Positions 1 to 9,655 are shown, counted from the first letter of the stretch. The stretch: DNA of 64,000 nucleotides from Cyclobacteriaceae bacterium (GCA_019638275.1 JAHBUC010000007.1:1-64000), one strand, 5' to 3'. Program-made: numbers and translations. The notes: generated by a model from the letters alone, not told the origin.

Positions 1-328
1 AGATGACCTTTGCAGTTGGGTTGTTTCGATTATCGAAGTCACCGAATGTTGTAACTGGTTCAAGTGGAAATTCAAGTTGGATTTTTAGAAGGAGGTCATA
101 CTTAATTAATAATTTCACTAAGCCTACTACTGTCATAATTTCTTCAAAGACTTGAGACATGTCATTAATCTTGCTTGAGTAAAATATTTTTACGTCTCTA
201 GTTTCGTGAAATATCGCAAGTTTTACATTGGCTCTAAAGAAGTCTGAAAACAAGTCACGAAAGCCAAAAGCATCCTTGTCGACTATTTTAGTTATTAATA
301 TTTTCTCCTTTTTGTTAAGCTGTCTCAT
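1..328 (-). CDS. Hypothetical protein, 3' end outside the window (cassette gene 1)
   Basis: An open frame runs without a stop from an ATG at 328 down to the window edge, about 109 codons, with the C-terminus missing. I recognise no family. The protein is rich in Lys, Phe and Ile and has no signal peptide. The start lies only 8 bp after the GTTGGCA end of the attC-like palindrome at 337-507, as expected for an integron-type cassette with almost no 5' leader. Base composition is AT-rich, like the next two genes and unlike the core genes from 1.8 kb on. Function unknown. Confidence 0.6.
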   Translation of the reverse strand, partial: MRQLNKKEKILITKIVDKDAFGFRDLFSDFFRANVKLAIFHETRDVKIFYSSKINDMSQVFEEIMTVVGLVKLLIKYDLLLKIQLEFPLEPVTTFGDFDNRNNPTAKVI

Positions 329-336
329 GCAATTGG

Positions 337-507
337 TGCCAACGTTTGTGTTTATGCAGTGTGGGGAATAGGAGGGCTTAAAAATGGAGCGAAGCGGAAT
401 GTTAAGCGCGACTTGCTCCGCAACTGTCCGCCTATAGCGGACTAAATTAAGAAATGAATTTGAATTAGCACACCGAACCCCGCAATTAGATAAACACAGT
501 GTTGGGT
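337..507 (-). repeat. attC-like recombination site A (imperfect palindrome, 171 bp)
   Basis: The outer arms are inverted repeats. TGCCAACGTTTGTGTTTAT on the left pairs with ATAAACACAGTGTTGGGTGC on the right, followed inward by GTGGGG against CCCCGC, with unpaired bases between the boxes. Read on the minus strand, the element starts with ACCCAAC (fits RYYYAAC) 8 bp after the stop of the 516-1034 gene and ends with GTTGGCA 8 bp before the next start codon. The middle carries a TTAAAAATGGAGCGAAGCGG block related to sites B and F. This matches the layout of integron attC sites; the assignment is inference. Confidence 0.65.
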
Positions 508-515
508 GCTGTTAC

Positions 516-1034
516 CTAACACGGATAATCTATCGCCCAGCTTTGTAGGAAACTTGTATAGCATTCATTTGTCCACCTCTCAATAATGTGCTTGAACAAT
601 TCGAGATACATCTCACGTGGTAAAGTTTCAATATTTTCTCTAATAAATTTTAGGTCTTGGTCAAAGTAAAATTCTATGTCCTTAGTTGGGTACTTAGGTT
701 TATGGAGCTCTATTACAGTTACTTTGAGTTTTTCCAAGAGTCCAATTAAGTCGTCATTGTCTGACTGTGGCGAAATGACTTTTATCAAACTGTCCTTTGT
801 TATGGATATTTGATTCAGTTTTTGAAACAAATCTTTAATCTCGTTATTGTCTTTTAATGAGTCTGAATTTGATTCCATTCTAATTCCCATTCGAATACAA
901 TCAAGTATTCTATTATTCTTTTGTTCATACTCAAGTCTTGAGTCGTTTAATTCTGAGTCAATAAGAATAAATTTTTTGTCATTCGTACTACATTGTCCAA
1001 AGAAGAGTAATAAAACTATTATAGTATTTCTCAT
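516..1034 (-). CDS. Putative lipoprotein of unknown function (cassette gene 2)
   Basis: 172 residues. The N-terminus MRNTIIVLLLFFGQC looks like a lipoprotein signal with the lipidated Cys at residue 15, so the product is probably an envelope lipoprotein. The rest is charged and mostly helical with no family I know. The ATG lies 17 bp after the GTTGGGT core of site B and the stop lies 8 bp before site A, so the gene fills the space between two attC-like sites exactly. AT-rich compared with core genes, which fits recent transfer. No promoter is visible; any expression would have to come from upstream. Confidence 0.7.
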   Translation of the reverse strand: MRNTIIVLLLFFGQCSTNDKKFILIDSELNDSRLEYEQKNNRILDCIRMGIRMESNSDSLKDNNEIKDLFQKLNQISITKDSLIKVISPQSDNDDLIGLLEKLKVTVIELHKPKYPTKDIEFYFDQDLKFIRENIETLPREMYLELFKHIIERWTNECYTSFLQSWAIDYPC

Positions 1035-1051
1035 TGTCGAAAGGTAATTGC

Positions 1052-1223
1052 ACCCAACGTTTGGGTTTGGGCAGTGGCGGGCTTAGGAGGCCTTAGCAAT
1101 GGAGCATCGCGGAATGCTAAGGCCGACAAGGTCGTCACAGTCCCCCGTGGGCAAACGTTGTAGCGAAGATAAAAACTTTATACATATACATCACCCCGCC
1201 ATTGACCAAACCTGGTGTTGGGC
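1052..1223 (-). repeat. attC-like recombination site B (imperfect palindrome, 172 bp)
   Basis: The best-formed site of the set. On the plus strand it opens with ACCCAAC (RYYYAAC) and closes with GTTGGGC (GTTRRRY). The arms CCCAACgtTTGGGTTTGG and CCAAACCTGGTGTTGGG pair, as do the inner boxes TGGCGGG and CCCGCCA, with an unpaired 4-base spacer (gcag against tcaa). The centre holds a second hairpin, GGCCTTAGCA against TGCTAAGGCC, around a GGAGCATCGCGG loop. The same centre recurs in site F at 55.3 kb. Confidence 0.72.
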
Positions 1224-1350
1224 GCTGGCCGTTTTGTCGACCGTTTATTTTTATAAGTCGTTGTCGGTTAGTCAAATCTTTTTAGCAAAACGTTGTTAAG
1301 TCCAGCCTTTACTTTATGGTCAAATGAACAGTGAATGCTTACTTTTGATT

Positions 1351-1701
1351 TTATGGACATGTGTCACACTTTAAGAAACCATATTTTAGTATTGTAGAAA
1401 CAGTAGTTAAACAAATCACTATCAGCCCGAGTAGCAAAAGTGTCAACGGTGCTGAAATTATTATTTTCCAGGTTAACCCAGTCTTTATTGTAAGGAAAAC
1501 TATCGTAAATACAAGGAGAATTACTAGGCACAACAAAAGTATTAGTATTAGATAAACTATGTCGGGATAGTATGTCCCTATGTAAGTAAATGTCATTGTC
1601 AGTATGGTACCTGCAATTGTTGTCACGGCACCAAAGGAAATAGCTTGGTTCGGTGTAGAAAATTTTACGCTGTACCTTATCTTGTCAATCGACCTTGTCA
1701 T
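1351..1701 (-). CDS. Small membrane protein of unknown function (cassette gene 3)
   Basis: 116 residues with about three hydrophobic segments (roughly residues 20-42, 48-70 and 80-103), so an inner-membrane protein with few soluble parts. No family recognised. The C-terminus has a CDTC motif that could bind metal or form a disulphide, but nothing else supports that. Its ATG lies about 37 bp after a lone GTTGGGCGC half-site at 1738-1746 and its stop lies 127 bp before site B, so it looks like the first cassette of this array. AT-rich. Confidence 0.6.
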   Translation of the reverse strand: MTRSIDKIRYSVKFSTPNQAISFGAVTTIAGTILTMTFTYIGTYYPDIVYLILILLLCLVILLVFTIVFLTIKTGLTWKIIISAPLTLLLLGLIVICLTTVSTILKYGFLKCDTCP

Positions 1702-1735
1702 AATCTACTCAAAATGTCAATCTGAATCTCACGGC

Positions 1736-1746
1736 TTGCGCCCAAC
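1736..1746 (-). repeat. Half-site of attC type bordering cassette array 1
   Basis: Reads GTTGGGCGCAA on the minus strand, matching the GTTRRRY end of sites A and B, but no inverted partner is found within the next 200 bp upstream. It marks the upstream edge of the array. The sequence just before it (ATGTATTCGGAT on the minus strand) resembles the flank of the equivalent half-site at 20181-20190. Confidence 0.45.
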
Positions 1747-1804
1747 ATCCGAATACATGCAATTGCACATACCTCGCTTATAAAAGTACTAAAATTCCTA
1801 CGCT

Positions 1805-2446
1805 TTAGTCTGCTCTTCCCTCCTCCAAATACCTCCCCACATTCCCATGAAACTCTTTCAACGCTTTGGTATGCAAGCCGGGGTAGAGTATGCGGTCGCG
1901 GAACCAGGAGTTGCTTTTGTAAAAGGTTTCGTGGGTTACCAGGGTGCCGTTTGTGCCGGTTTTGCTGAGCCGTATAAATTGCGAACCCTGCGATGCAGCA
2001 TTTTCAAGATAGCAAATGCGGATTAGCTTCTCAGTTTCGTTTACTTCCATTACTTCGTGCCCTACGCAAATGTTAATCATTCCGTTGAGTATGCAAAGGT
2101 TCAGGATAAGCACCTGCCCGGCTTGAAGGCCATCGTGTGTTTGTGTGTTCGGATAGGTGATGGAATTATTATAACGGGCGTATTGTAAGCCAAAGCGAAT
2201 CATGGAACCACTCCAAACGTGTGCAGGTGAAATGTTTTTGTAGGCATCCCAAACCAGGTGGATGTCGTGATTGAATTCAAATGTTTTTACATGGCGAAGG
2301 TAAGAGGGGTCGTGTGGATCGTAACAAATTGAGGTAAGCTTTGCAAAGTCACTTGCATGGGTAATTCCATAATCGGCCAGGAATTTTTTTACCTTCGGCC
2401 AGTCAATATTGTCGTGATTAATGTTGTCCACTGTTGTGTGTTGCAA
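1805..2446 (-). CDS. Hypothetical protein, possibly SRPBCC/START-like fold
   Basis: 213 residues, soluble, no signal peptide. The first 60 residues are polar. The rest alternates beta-like stretches and ends in a long helix-prone segment (KALKEFHGNVGRYLEE) of the kind that closes SRPBCC/START lipid-binding folds. That similarity is by eye and weak. The gene stands alone between cassette array 1 and a divergent gene at 2505. Core-like base composition, so it is probably the native neighbour of the array's insertion point. Confidence 0.6.
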   Translation of the reverse strand: MQHTTVDNINHDNIDWPKVKKFLADYGITHASDFAKLTSICYDPHDPSYLRHVKTFEFNHDIHLVWDAYKNISPAHVWSGSMIRFGLQYARYNNSITYPNTQTHDGLQAGQVLILNLCILNGMINICVGHEVMEVNETEKLIRICYLENAASQGSQFIRLSKTGTNGTLVTHETFYKSNSWFRDRILYPGLHTKALKEFHGNVGRYLEEGRAD

Positions 2447-2504
2447 GATTTAAGAAGTTATCCGAATTTTGAATTTAGCCTCAATATAGAAAAGTAAATT
2501 ACAT

Positions 2505-3122
2505 ATGCCCACCGACAAGCGCATTGATGCCTACATCGCCAAAGCCGAACCATTTGCATGGCCTATTCTTGAACACATGCGCGCGCTGGTGCACAAGGCC
2601 TGCCCGGAAGTAACGGAAACCATTAAGTGGGGTATGCCCTCGTTCGATTACAAAGGTCCGTACTTCAGCTTTGCGGCATTTAAAAAGCATTGTGCTTTCG
2701 GTTTCTGGAAAGCAAAACTCATCAAGGATCCCAAAAATTACCTTGGTCTCAACAAAGCAGAGGGCGGTGCGGCCATGGGCAACTTCGGTCGCGTAAGCAG
2801 CCTGGAGGATTTACCACCGGATAAGGTATTGCTCGATTTTTTCAAGCAAGCCAAAAAACTAAACGATGAAGGCGTGAAGCTTCCACCTAAAAAGAAAATT
2901 GCAGCGAAAGCTGTAAAGGCACCAGCCTACCTGTTGGATGCGCTCAAGAAAAATAAAAAAGCACATTTAACATTTGAAACCTTCAGCCCTTCCAATAAAC
3001 GCGATTACGTTGAGTGGCTCACCGAAGCCAAAACTGAAGCCACCCGCGAAAAGCGTTTAGCACAGGCCATTGAATGGATGGCTGAGGGTAAGCCGAGGAA
3101 TTGGAAGTATATGAAGAAGTAG
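2505..3122 (+). CDS. DUF1801/YdeI (OmdA) family protein
   Basis: 205 residues. Residues about 10-110 match the YdhG/DUF1801 fold, with the typical pattern of a PFAWPILEHMRALVH helix followed by TIKWGMPSF and SFAAFKKHCAFGF. Residues about 130-205 match the short YdeI/OmpD-associated C-terminal helix bundle (FSPSNKRDYVEWL, then KRLAQAIEWMAEGK). These are small cytoplasmic proteins of uncertain role; some YdeI members have been linked to peptide or bacteriocin resistance. Divergent from 2446 and convergent with the FtsX pseudogene that ends at 3161. Confidence 0.85.
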   Translation: MPTDKRIDAYIAKAEPFAWPILEHMRALVHKACPEVTETIKWGMPSFDYKGPYFSFAAFKKHCAFGFWKAKLIKDPKNYLGLNKAEGGAAMGNFGRVSSLEDLPPDKVLLDFFKQAKKLNDEGVKLPPKKKIAAKAVKAPAYLLDALKKNKKAHLTFETFSPSNKRDYVEWLTEAKTEATREKRLAQAIEWMAEGKPRNWKYMKK

Positions 3123-3162
3123 TTGCCAGTCTCCGGCAATTGGAGACCGGCAATAGGCAACT
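3121..3162. terminator. Nested inverted repeat between convergent genes
   Basis: Outer arms AGTTGCC and GGCAACT enclose an inner stem GTCTCC/GGAGAC. It sits between the stop of the plus-strand gene at 3122 and the stop of the minus-strand permease at 3161. It could act as a bidirectional terminator, although there is no clear T-run. Confidence 0.4.
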
Positions 3163-5598
3163 ATTCATACCTAAGCGTATTAGCCGGATTCGTCATAGCA
3201 GCTTTAAGCGTTTGTGAACTCACCGTAAGTAAAGCGATGGTAACTGCCACAAAGGCTGCCAGGGCGTACAACAGTACATTCATCTCAATGCGATAGGCGA
3301 AGGTGTTAAGCCATTTATCCATAAAGTACCAGGCTACCGGCCAGGCCACCACATTGGCTACCAGTACCAGCACAACAATTTCGCGCGACAGTAAGGTGAG
3401 AATGTTGGGAACAGAAGCGCCCAACACTTTGCGGATGCCAATTTCCTTTATCCGCTGCAGGGTATTGAACGTGGCCAACCCAAATAAACCCAGACAAGCA
3501 ATAAAGATGGCCAGCAACGAGAAGCCGGTAAACAATTGACTCTGTTTTGTTTCGGTTTGATACAGGTTGTTGTACCGCTCGTTCATAAATGTGTACTCAA
3601 ACAATTGATTGGGTAAAAATTCGCGCCATACTTTTTCAATGTGATTTAATCCATCCTGAAAATTAGTGCCCGCCACCTGGATGGAAAGGCTATTGTATGC
3701 CGGTTGCTGAATGAGAAAGATTATGGGGTTGATTGTCTGGTGCAGTGATTCAAAATGAAAATCCTTCACTACGCCAATTACTTTTCCGTTTACCCCACCA
3801 TACGAAAATTCCTGATCGATCAGTGAAGCAGGATCGTCAATACCCATCGCCACCAGGGCAGCTTCGTTTAATACATACCCTAAGGAATCATCGGTGCGAA
3901 CATTTTTTGAGAAGTTACGACCGGCTACAAACGGAATACTATAGGTATCGAAAAAGGTATGATCAACGCGAATGTAAGCAATGCGCGAGCCTACATTTTG
4001 GAGTGAATCGCCCTTGCGCATTTGTGCGCCCATCGAGTCAAGTAACCTGCCGGTAGGAATGCGCGAAGAGCGCCCGGCATTTTTTATGGATGAGTGTTCC
4101 GTAAGTGCATTGTAGAAGGCATCGAAGTTATTATTAAGGCTACCATAATAGGGCAACGTTATCACCTGATCTTTAGCGTAGCCCAGGTCTTTGTTGTTTA
4201 AATAATCAAGCTGACTAAAAATAACAGTGGTAGCAATAATGAGCACGATGGAAATAGAAAACTGGACCACAACAAGGGCCCTTCTTAATATGGGTTTGCC
4301 ACCCGATTGTTTGCCCTTCAAGATAACAGCAGGTCGAAATGCTGAGATCACGAATGCAGGGTACAAGCCTGCTAGTAAGCCAATGATGATTGTACCGCCA
4401 ACCATAGCCATAAGCAGCGTGGGGTTGCCCAAGAATGAAATGGATTTATCGGTGAAACCATTCAACCATTGCAATGCGAAATAACCTGAGCCAAGTGCAA
4501 TGGCGCAGGCAAAGAGTGAAATCAACACCGACTCACTCAGGTACTGATTCATGAGTTGTGTTTTTAAAGCGCCTGCCACTTTTCTGATGCCAACCTCTTT
4601 TGATCGTTTGGTAGCTTGTGCCGTGCTGAGGTTAATGAAATTAAAACCGGCAATCAGAATAATGAACAAGCCGATGGTGCCCATCAGGTATACTGTGTTG
4701 ATGTTTCCCGGAGGTTCCAGCTCATCATCGAGGTGGGAGTGCAGGTGTATGTCGGTTACTTTTTGAAGTTGTAAGCTGGTAACTCGTGAAGCCACAAAAT
4801 CGGGAGCTACGCCAAAGTTGGCGCGGGCAAACGTGCCGAAGTGTTATCGAGAAAATCCGGCAGCTTGCTTTCCAATGCTTTTGCGTCCTCGCCCTCTTTC
4901 AATAAAAAATAAGTGCCGAAAGCGTTATTACCCCAATTGGTTTCCAATCTCCTTCTGCCATATATGGTTGAGTCATTGAGCGTGCTGAATGAAATCAGGA
5001 AATCCGGATGGAAATGTGTTTGGGGTTTAAAGGATTTGTACACGCCCGTTATTTGTACCGGAAACCCAAACAACTCTAATGTTTTACCCTGAACCTGTGT
5101 GGAGCCAAAATATTTTTCAGCCATTGCTTCCGATAGCACCATGGTGCCGGGCTTTTCCAATGCTGTGGCTTTGTTTCCTTCTGTGAGGTTTACCTCCAGC
5201 ATATCAAAAATTTCCGGCTCGCTTATAAAGATGTTGCGCTCGCGAAATGATTTGTCTTCGTTGCCATCTTGCCGCAGCGTTACGGTGGTATTGATCGGCA
5301 GCATGCGAAATAAGTTTTCGATTTCCTGAAAATCGTTGCGCATGAGCATGCCGATGGGAGGGGCCACATTCGATAAGCGTAAGCTGGCATTGCCATCCTG
5401 ATCGTAGAAATAGCGCGTTACCCGATACAGCCTGTCGGCCTGGGGGTGGTGCTTGTCGTAACTCAACTCATCCACCACATAAAACGTGATCAATAGTGCA
5501 CTGGAAAGGGCAAGCGCCAGACCGGCAATGTTGATGAACGAGGTGAGTTTGTTTCGGAAAATAGAACGTAACGCAACTTTCAGGTAATTGACGAGCAT
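3161..5598 (-). pseudogene. FtsX/MacB-type ABC transporter permease, broken by a one-base frameshift
   Basis: Two frames together make one protein of about 810 residues, the normal length for this family. 5598-4807 encodes the first membrane segment and the first periplasmic domain (MLVNYLKVALRSIFRNK onwards). 4795-3161 encodes the rest: the first FtsX domain (TAQATKRSKEVGIRKVAGA), the second periplasmic domain and the last FtsX domain, ending in NPANTLRYE. The break is near 4845. Adding one base inside GATAACACTTC would restore a DKHFGTFARANFG reading through to the downstream frame. It is either a recent pseudogene or a sequencing error. Five intact paralogues lie in the window. Confidence 0.85.
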
Positions 5599-5708
5599 GG
5601 GTTTGGGATTTGGTTGAATACTCCGGTTTCGGGCCTTAGTTACAAAGACCGTGAAAGTTTTGGAAGGTTGCGTTTTTAGCTCGTAATAGGAATAAAAGTA
5701 ATCGGTAA

Positions 5709-5742
5709 CAATGACCGGCTGTTCGTTTTTGACCGGTCATTG
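5709..5742. terminator. Hairpin between the 5759-6991 gene and the FtsX pseudogene
   Basis: CAATGACCGG and CCGGTCATTG form a perfect 10-bp stem around a 14-base loop. On the minus strand it lies just after the stop of the lipoprotein gene (5759) and about 110 bp before the permease start (5598). It could be a terminator or an operator; there is no strong T-run. Confidence 0.4.
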
Positions 5743-5758
5743 TCCGGTTGTGTTATGT

Positions 5759-6991
5759 CTATGCTTCCGTGGCTTCTCTTACTTTCTTTGATTTTCTTTT
5801 ATCACCATAAATTCCTCTAAAAGCAAGTACTAATAAGGCTATTAATCCAATTCCTCCGCCAATTCCAACTACAGCGGCAAGCCCTTCATTTCCTGAGCAC
5901 GCAATACTACACGACAAAGCAGCTAAGCCGTAGATGGCAACTACAAATGTCATGAGCACCAATAAGGTTAACGCGGCTTTTGCTCCACCGCTTAGTTCTT
6001 TTTTAACTTCCTGTTGCAGTTCGCGCTTTTCTTTTCTTAACTCCTTTTTGTTTTTAACCAGGTGAAGCGATTTTTCTGATGCATTGGTTGATGTAAACGA
6101 ATAGACAACTTCTGAGTTGACTACCGGTTGTTGCGTAAGGTGGTAGTGATTTCCGGCATAAAGCATCATTACCGCACCAGAAGTAAACAAGGCAATGTCA
6201 TTTGCTTTTTGTGCGAAGTAAGAATGTGTAAATGAAAAGGCAGAATTTTTAAAGGGGTACAATAGATAAGAAGTGGTGAAGACCGACAGCGCTGCATAGG
6301 AAACGGTATCGCTGACAAAAACCTGTTGATCGTATAAGTGATGTCCAAGCGTTAATGCACTTAAACCTGTAATAACGTGCGTTCCGGCAATCAATCCGCG
6401 GGCTTTCCAGGGATTTTCAGCAGCCCAATAAGAAATTTTCTTCGACCGACTTTGTGCCAGGCTAAGCATCAGCAGACTAAACAATCCTGATGCACCCATC
6501 ATAATGGGAACTGAATTGTTAGTTAAAAAGCTATTTTCGGTAGCACGTGATTGCGAAGTCTCTGTTGAAGCTGGTAAAATCACCAACTCACCGGTAGCTT
6601 CTTTGGGTTCTATCTCATAAGAAGCGGTTTCAAGGTGAGGGGCCGATTCAGAAAAGATCATAGACTCTGCGTGCTGAATGGCTAAATGAAACTCAGGCTC
6701 TGCGATTGAAGCGTACAGCTCTTCAACCGGAAATGGACGCAGCCGGATCGACTCCACCAGCATTTCTGTTTGATGCTGAACAACCGGAAAGGCCTCCAGT
6801 TTTATTTCTCGTGAACTAAAGCTTTTTGGTCTGGCGCCCGGCTTTGGCGCCTTGGTTCTCTTTTCATGCAATACGAGGCATTGTTCTTCCACCGAGAGCA
6901 TATGGGTGGTGCTCAGCGGATTTGCACACGCTACCAACAACAGCAGGGTGCCGATTAGCAAGGATTTGAGGGGTTTTGGATTGGTTTTCAT
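5759..6991 (-). CDS. Membrane-anchored lipoprotein of unknown function
   Basis: 410 residues from the chosen ATG at 6991; an in-frame start 17 codons further upstream would spoil the signal. MKTNPKPLKSLLIGTLLLLVAC is a clear lipoprotein signal with the lipobox VAC. A soluble part follows (about residues 25-150), then four or five hydrophobic segments around 160-300, a charged Lys/Glu coiled-coil stretch, and two further hydrophobic segments near the C-terminus with a Gly-rich piece and a Lys-rich tail. I recognise no family. Related Bacteroidota proteins often look the same: a lipoprotein front with a small membrane bundle behind. Confidence 0.7.
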   Translation of the reverse strand: MKTNPKPLKSLLIGTLLLLVACANPLSTTHMLSVEEQCLVLHEKRTKAPKPGARPKSFSSREIKLEAFPVVQHQTEMLVESIRLRPFPVEELYASIAEPEFHLAIQHAESMIFSESAPHLETASYEIEPKEATGELVILPASTETSQSRATENSFLTNNSVPIMMGASGLFSLLMLSLAQSRSKKISYWAAENPWKARGLIAGTHVITGLSALTLGHHLYDQQVFVSDTVSYAALSVFTTSYLLYPFKNSAFSFTHSYFAQKANDIALFTSGAVMMLYAGNHYHLTQQPVVNSEVVYSFTSTNASEKSLHLVKNKKELRKEKRELQQEVKKELSGGAKAALTLLVLMTFVVAIYGLAALSCSIACSGNEGLAAVVGIGGGIGLIALLVLAFRGIYGDKRKSKKVREATEA

Positions 6992-7259
6992 GGCAAGTAG
7001 GTTAGGGTTTGAATACTTCGAAACCGATAACCGAAATAACACCGGTTAGGAGGATGTCCGGTTTCATTCTTTCCCTCGCGATAAAGTTTGGTTTTCGATT
7101 ATCGCAACAACTGATTCTTTACGCCCAGACCAGTTGCATTTTTTACAATTCTGCGTTGCGCTGTAACCTTTTTCTGACTTTCAAGTACTTCTTCACTGGT
7201 TGGCCATGCAACCTGTTACTAGTTGTATGGTCTTTTTCACGTTGTTAAACCCATCGTCC

Positions 7260-9617
7260 ATGCTCAAACACAGCCTCACACTTATTTACCGGAACTACGT
7301 CCGTGCAAAGGGATACTTCTTTATTAACCTGATTGGATTGGCTACAGGCCTTACCTGTACGCTGCTCATTTACCTGTGGGTGCGCGATGAACTGAACATG
7401 AATAAGTTTCATGAACACGATGCACGCCTGTACCAGGTTATGGAGCATCAACAATATGCCGATAACCTGATGACCACTTCCTCTACACCCGGAATTTTAT
7501 CGGAAGGGTTGAAGGATGAGTTTCCGGAAGTGGAATATGCCGCCACGCTTACGTGGGTAAATCCGTTTACGCTATCGGTAGGGGAGCACAGTGTAAAAGC
7601 AAAGGGATTTTATGTCGGGGCCGATTTCTTTCAGATTTTCTCATATCGGTTATTGGAAGGCCAACCCGACCAGGTATTGACAGATAAGCTATCCATTGTC
7701 ATTTCACGCGATATGGCAAAGAAACTATTCGACACGGATCAAAACCTGTTGGGCAAGGTAGTGGAGTTTCAGCATAAGAAGTCGTTTACAGTATCAGGTG
7801 TTTATGAAAATCTTCCTTCGTCATCTTCGTATCAATTTGATTTTGTGTTACCGTTTGAAGTATTCAAGGAAGAAAATCAATGGGTAACCGAGTGGGGTAA
7901 CAACGGCCCTTCCACCATGATCGTGTTGCGTGAAGGATCGGATGCTGCCGCTTTCTCTGATAAGATTAAAGATTACATCAAAGGAAAGAATGAGAAATCG
8001 AATGTAACGCTGTTTATTCAGAAATTTTCTGAACGGTACCTCTACGGCCGTTATGAAAACGGTGTGCAATCGGGAGGACGCATTGAATACGTAAACCTGT
8101 TTTCCATTATAGCGGTAGTTATTCTCATCATAGCATGCATCAACTTCATGAATTTGGCAACGGCACGCGCATCGCGCAAAGCCAAAGAGGTGGGCATTAA
8201 AAAATCAATTGGTGCGCAGCGGAGGTCATTGGTGTTTCAATACATCAGCGAGTCGATGGTGTTGACTGTGTTGGCGGTATTGCTGTCGTTGGCATTGGTT
8301 TGGTTGATCTTACCCCAATTCAATTCCATTACCGAAAAAAACATTTCTCTTTTGTTGACTGATCCGCAGTTGGTCTTGTGGCTGTTTGCGATAACGGTGT
8401 TTACAGGAATTATTGCAGGTTCTTATCCGGCCTTGTATTTATCGGGCTTTAAACCTGCTGCTGTGTTGAAAGGTGTGGTAAAGGGTTCATGGGGCGAGCT
8501 GTGGGCGCGGAAAGGATTGGTGGTGTTTCAGTTTGCAATTTCGGTTTTTTTAATTGTGTCAGTGTTGGTGGTGTACAAACAGGTTTCATTTGTGCAAAGC
8601 AAAAACCTGGGCTATACCAAGGAGCAACTCATTCAATTTCCGATTGAAGGCAAGGTTCTGGATAACCGCAAAACATTTCTGGAACAGGTAAGGAATATCC
8701 CCGGAGTTGTCAACGCTTCCGCCATCGGGCATTCTTTACTGGGCCGAAACAGCAACACAGGTGGATTGCAATGGGACGGCAAAAACCCGGAGGACATTAT
8801 TTTGTTTGAAAATATTCGCGTGGATTATAACCTGTTTGAAACCCTGGAGTTGGAATTCCTGGAAGGCAGGCCATTCTCGGAAGAATATGGAGCTGACAGC
8901 AGCAAAATCATTTTTAATGAAGCGGCTATTAAAGTGATGGGCCTGGATGAACCCATTGGTAAAACCGTGAAGCTGTGGCAGCAATACGATATGGAAATAA
9001 TTGGTGTGGTGAAGGATTTCCACTTTCAATCGCTGCACGATGTAGTGAACCCGGCTTTTTTTGCACTCACACCACAATACACCTGGAACATCATGATTCG
9101 CCTGGAGGCCGGTAAAGAAAAGGAAACGCTGGATGCGTTGCGTAATTTTTATGCTGACTTCAACCCTGGCTTTACCTTCGATTATCAATTTCAGGATCAG
9201 GAATATGCGCGCATGTATGCGGCTGAACAACGTGTGGCGTCTTTGTCGTTTTACTTCGCTTCGATGGCGATTGTTATTTCCTGTTTAGGCTTATTCGGAT
9301 TGGCTGCTTTTACAGCCGAACGCAGGCAGAAGGAAATCGGCATTCGTAAAGCATTGGGTTCTTCCTCTACCAATATTGTGTTGTTGCTCTCGGGTGACTT
9401 TACCCGAATGGTGTTGATTTCCATTTTAATTGGCCTGCCACTCAGTTATTGGTTGCTGGATCAGTGGCTGGAACGTTTTGCTTTTCACATCAGCCTGGAA
9501 GCGTGGTATTTTGTTGCCGCTGGTTTTCTGGCACTGCTGATTGCATGGCTAACGGTAGCCTCGCAGGCCATCAAAGCTGCTAATGTGAACCCCGTGAAGT
9601 GTTTGCGTACAGAATAG
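7260..9617 (+). CDS. FtsX/MacB-type ABC transporter permease
   Basis: 785 residues from the ATG at 7260; the 20 codons upstream lack family similarity. Order: TM1 (about 20-42), MacB-type periplasmic core (45-265), FtsX domain 1 with three TMs (ACINFMNLATARASRKAKEVG near 290), a second TM and core domain (410-640), FtsX domain 2 (LGLFGLAAFTAERRQKEIG) and the family ending NPVKCLRTE. Such two-FtsX permeases partner a separate LolD/MacB-type ATPase, which is not encoded nearby. Substrate unknown. It runs opposite to the other permeases in the window. Confidence 0.92.
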   Translation: MLKHSLTLIYRNYVRAKGYFFINLIGLATGLTCTLLIYLWVRDELNMNKFHEHDARLYQVMEHQQYADNLMTTSSTPGILSEGLKDEFPEVEYAATLTWVNPFTLSVGEHSVKAKGFYVGADFFQIFSYRLLEGQPDQVLTDKLSIVISRDMAKKLFDTDQNLLGKVVEFQHKKSFTVSGVYENLPSSSSYQFDFVLPFEVFKEENQWVTEWGNNGPSTMIVLREGSDAAAFSDKIKDYIKGKNEKSNVTLFIQKFSERYLYGRYENGVQSGGRIEYVNLFSIIAVVILIIACINFMNLATARASRKAKEVGIKKSIGAQRRSLVFQYISESMVLTVLAVLLSLALVWLILPQFNSITEKNISLLLTDPQLVLWLFAITVFTGIIAGSYPALYLSGFKPAAVLKGVVKGSWGELWARKGLVVFQFAISVFLIVSVLVVYKQVSFVQSKNLGYTKEQLIQFPIEGKVLDNRKTFLEQVRNIPGVVNASAIGHSLLGRNSNTGGLQWDGKNPEDIILFENIRVDYNLFETLELEFLEGRPFSEEYGADSSKIIFNEAAIKVMGLDEPIGKTVKLWQQYDMEIIGVVKDFHFQSLHDVVNPAFFALTPQYTWNIMIRLEAGKEKETLDALRNFYADFNPGFTFDYQFQDQEYARMYAAEQRVASLSFYFASMAIVISCLGLFGLAAFTAERRQKEIGIRKALGSSSTNIVLLLSGDFTRMVLISILIGLPLSYWLLDQWLERFAFHISLEAWYFVAAGFLALLIAWLTVASQAIKAANVNPVKCLRTE

Positions 9618-9655
9618 GGGAATCAACGTAAAAGTTATCGATAGAATTTTTTGAA

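Noticed and set aside
1099-1299. Open frame of 66 codons on the plus strand inside site B
   Set aside because: It lies within the palindrome and its hairpins and has no coding character.
1-1750. Ordinary transposon or toxin-antitoxin island at the left end
   Set aside because: No transposase, terminal repeats of insertion-sequence type, or toxin or antitoxin families were seen; the site-gene-site order explains the region better.
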